From: Sphingomonadales bacterium
GTDB taxonomy: Bacteria; Pseudomonadota; Alphaproteobacteria; Sphingomonadales; Sphingomonadaceae
Length of the DNA stretch: 7,548 nt
Assembly (NCBI GenBank): GCA_020200935.1
Contig: JAIVHR010000015.1
Coordinates: forward strand, 1 to 7,548
Direction of reading: 5' to 3'
Position numbers and translations under genes: made by a program. A model generated the notes under the pieces. It was not told the DNA's origin and made no database searches. It saw nothing but the letters and a program-made list of their open reading frames with translations. Positions 6,364 through 7,548 of the stretch are shown in pieces. Numbering within the stretch: position 1 is the stretch's first letter; each line of letters begins with the position of its first letter.

Positions 6364-6393
6364 AAGGGCGGCTACCGCGAGGCAGCCGCCCTT
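6364..6393. terminator. Bidirectional intrinsic terminator between convergent genes
   Basis: A perfect 10-bp stem, AAGGGCGGCT (6364-6373) with AGCCGCCCTT (6384-6393), is capped by a ten-base loop that can add two inner G-C pairs around GCGA. CTTCTTCTGT follows on the plus strand, and on the minus strand the stem ends in TTTTC. It lies between the stop of the M2 peptidase (6341) and the stop of the minus-strand repeat protein (6422), so it can serve both. Confidence 0.8.
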
Positions 6394-6421
6394 CTTCTGT
6401 GTCCAATGCTTCAAACGCGGA

Positions 6422-6829
6422 TCAGGATTTCTCCTTCGCCTCGCCGGCGCGCATTTCGGGGGTGCCGACATTGCCGGCGGCTTCCTGTGCCGCCTTGCGC
6501 TTGTCATACTGCTTCTTGCCGATGACGGCGCCCGCGGCGGCGGCGGCGACCCCGCCGACCGCGGCGGCGGTCTTGTAGGGATGCTTCTTCACCGTCTCGC
6601 CGACCTTGCCGCCGGCCGACTTGACGCCTTCGCTGACGCGCGCGGCGGTCGAGCGCGTGGTCCGGCTGATTTTGTCGGCGGCCGATTTGGTCGAGGCGCC
6701 GACACGGTTGGCGGCCGACTTGGTCGATTCGCCGACCCTGCCGGCGGCCGATTTGACGCCGTCGCCGACGCGGGCCGCGGCGCCCTTGTTGGGGGTCGAT
6801 TCGTTGGTCTGGGGTGTCTCGGTCATCAT
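6422..6829 (-). CDS. Small 11-residue-repeat protein with C-terminal glycine/alanine hydrophobic segment
   Basis: This protein of 134-135 residues is not one I can name. After a polar N-terminus (1-17) come six back-to-back 11-residue units (18-83) of the pattern A-x-[RK]-[VI]-[GS]-x-x-[TV]-[KR]-[SK]-x. Such repeats form amphipathic helices in LEA proteins and membrane-surface proteins. Next, HPYK (83-86) leads into a hydrophobic Gly/Ala stretch (about 87-104) followed by a basic patch (KKQYDKRK). HPxK plus a glycine-rich membrane segment recalls the ElaB/YqjD (DUF883) inner-membrane proteins, so a membrane-anchored stress protein is plausible; this is inference. Two adjacent ATGs exist: the second (6826) sits seven bases after GGAG and may be the true start, the first only four. 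An EcfG-like promoter lies upstream, and the gene ends at the shared terminator. Confidence 0.8.
   Translation of the reverse strand: MMTETPQTNESTPNKGAAARVGDGVKSAAGRVGESTKSAANRVGASTKSAADKISRTTRSTAARVSEGVKSAGGKVGETVKKHPYKTAAAVGGVAAAAAGAVIGKKQYDKRKAAQEAAGNVGTPEMRAGEAKEKS
6581..6778 (-). repeat. Six tandem 33-bp coding repeats
   Basis: The region divides exactly into six 33-base units, each encoding 11 residues: in reading order AARVGDGVKSA, AGRVGESTKSA, ANRVGASTKSA, ADKISRTTRST, AARVSEGVKSA and GGKVGETVKKH. No base is left over between units. Units two and three are the closest to each other at DNA level, while units four and six have diverged, so the array is old enough to have drifted but the register is kept. 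Growth by in-frame duplication is the likely origin. Confidence 0.88.
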
Positions 6830-6862
6830 GCTTCTCCAATAATATGCGGGTTTCTCAAGACC

Positions 6863-6888
6863 AACCGCCGATCGGGCGCTTCGGTTCC
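6863..6888 (-). promoter_or_regulatory. Candidate EcfG-type general-stress promoter
   Basis: On the minus strand, GGAAC (6888-6884) is followed after 17 bases by GGTT (6866-6863). The alphaproteobacterial general-stress sigma factor EcfG recognises GGAAC, 16-17 bases, then CGTT (established); here one base of the -10 differs. A start site some 7-8 bases on, near 6855, gives a leader of about 27 bases holding the GGAG ribosome site (6837-6834), which is sensible geometry for the repeat protein. The rest of 6830-6934 shows no clear terminator for the peroxiredoxin gene. Confidence 0.55.
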
Positions 6889-6934
6889 GTATTTCCGGAG
6901 CAGGCGGCGGCTCGGGGCGGCGGTTCGGCGCGCG

Positions 6935-7408
6935 TCAGAGGCGGCCTATCATATGTTCGGCCGAGCTGACCTTATATTCGCCCGGCGCCTCGACATTGAG
7001 CTGGGTTACTTTGCCGTCATCGACGACCATCGAAAAGCGCTGGCCGCGCTTGCCCATGCCGAAGCCGGTGCCGTCCATCGTCAGTCCGACCGCCTCGACG
7101 AATTCGCCGTTGCCGTCGGCGAGCGGCGTGACCTCGCCGGCATCCCTGGTCCATTCGCCCATCACGAAGGCGTCGTTGACCGCCGTGCAGGCGATCTCGT
7201 CGATGCCCTTGGCCTTCAATTCGCCGGCCTTCTCGACATAGCTCGGCAGATGCTTGGCCGAGCAGGTCGGGGTGAAGGCGCCGGGCACCGAAAACAGCGC
7301 CACCCGGCGGCCCTTGAAGAATTGGTCGTGATCGACGGGCTGCGGCCCGTTTTCGGTCATCGTGATGAAATTGGTTTTGGGCAGTTGGTCGCCTTCGCTG
7401 ATCGTCAT
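6935..7408 (-). CDS. Type II peroxiredoxin (Prx5-like)
   Basis: This 157-residue cytoplasmic protein is a thiol peroxidase that reduces hydrogen peroxide and organic hydroperoxides. The active site VPGAFTPTCS (41-50) supplies T46 and the peroxidatic cysteine C49; R124 in RFSMVV completes the catalytic trio. A second cysteine, C74 in CTAVNDAFVMGEW, lies where type II enzymes often have one. The C-terminal resolving cysteine of human PRDX5 is absent (KVSSAEHM), so recycling by glutaredoxin/glutathione or thioredoxin is expected rather than by an internal C-terminal disulphide. No glutaredoxin domain is fused. Length is normal for the family. The ATG at 7408 has GGAG nine bases upstream. It runs in the same direction as the repeat protein downstream, which has its own promoter. 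Confidence 0.95.
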   Translation of the reverse strand: MTISEGDQLPKTNFITMTENGPQPVDHDQFFKGRRVALFSVPGAFTPTCSAKHLPSYVEKAGELKAKGIDEIACTAVNDAFVMGEWTRDAGEVTPLADGNGEFVEAVGLTMDGTGFGMGKRGQRFSMVVDDGKVTQLNVEAPGEYKVSSAEHMIGRL

Positions 7409-7436
7409 GACGGTTGTCTCCGCTCTTGATGGTGGA

Positions 7437-7508
7437 TGCGCTTGTCCAGCGTATCGCAGGGGAAAAAGTTGCGTTTGTCCAGCGCCAGTTCGATCGAAAT
7501 GCTATAAG
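7437..7508. promoter_or_regulatory. Probable regulatory region upstream of the peroxiredoxin gene
   Basis: A 15-bp direct repeat, TGCGCTTGTCCAGCG (7437-7451) and TGCGTTTGTCCAGCG (7470-7484), differs by one base and is spaced 33 bp, about three helical turns. A perfect palindrome TTCGATCGAA (7489-7498) follows, then TATAAG (7503-7508), which could be a plus-strand -10 for a gene to the right, though no good -35 is spaced correctly. Regulator sites for a divergent promoter pair are the simplest reading. A competing reading, the end of a minus-strand gene, is given in the findings. Confidence 0.3.
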
Positions 7509-7548
7509 ACGGTTGCCGGTTCGTATCGTCCGGCGGAACGGCCCCGGC

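Noticed and set aside
6581..6778. The 33-bp tandem units considered as a CRISPR array or mobile repeat
   Set aside because: The units abut with no spacers, keep the reading frame and encode a regular 11-residue pattern, so they are coding repeats.
6581..7429. A 282-codon plus-strand open frame spanning the repeat gene and the peroxiredoxin
   Set aside because: It runs across two well-supported minus-strand genes and their promoter, and its repeats simply mirror the 33-bp units.

Overview
This is a GC-rich window with compact, often overlapping bacterial genes. It looks like chromosome from an alphaproteobacterium, most likely Sphingomonadales. The pointers are two kinds of short inverted repeat that, from general knowledge, are scattered through sphingomonad genomes (a CGAAAG-centred hairpin pair at 16-95 and the TTCGTCCTGAGC/GTCGAAGGGCGG pair at 4271-4350), a candidate EcfG-type general-stress promoter (6863-6888), and gene families common in that order. 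The genus cannot be fixed from the sequence alone. No phage, transposase, CRISPR array, tRNA or rRNA was seen.

Layout. (1) 1-103: paired hairpin repeats downstream of a minus-strand gene. (2) 104-1174, minus: EmrA/HlyD-type periplasmic adaptor of a tripartite efflux pump; its inner-membrane partner is not in the window and may lie to the left. (3) 1293-2820, plus: three genes joined by 4-base stop/start overlaps, a kappa-GST/DsbA-like 2-hydroxychromene-2-carboxylate isomerase followed by two different GFA-type zinc proteins. (4) 2861-4262, plus: a FitAB/VapBC-type toxin-antitoxin pair whose toxin gene overlaps an alpha/beta hydrolase gene, so antitoxin, toxin and hydrolase form one coupled unit behind a FitA-like operator. 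(5) 4263-4472: an inverted repeat pair, then a leader with a weak promoter and a GC hairpin. (6) 4473-6341, plus: an exported M2-family dipeptidyl carboxypeptidase, a bacterial homologue of angiotensin-converting enzyme. (7) 6364-6393: a terminator shared by convergent genes. (8) 6422-6829, minus: a small protein made of six 11-residue repeats plus a Gly/Ala-rich hydrophobic segment, behind the EcfG-like promoter. (9) 6935-7408, minus: a type II (Prx5-like) peroxiredoxin. (10) 7409-7548: probable regulatory DNA upstream of it.

Together the genes suggest detoxification and stress: efflux, glutathione-linked isomerase and GFA proteins, peroxide removal, and a general-stress envelope protein. 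The most noteworthy items are the 11-residue-repeat protein with its matching stress promoter, and the toxin-antitoxin pair coupled to a hydrolase. I found no clearly new multi-gene system. All family calls come from reading the protein sequences; no database search was run.
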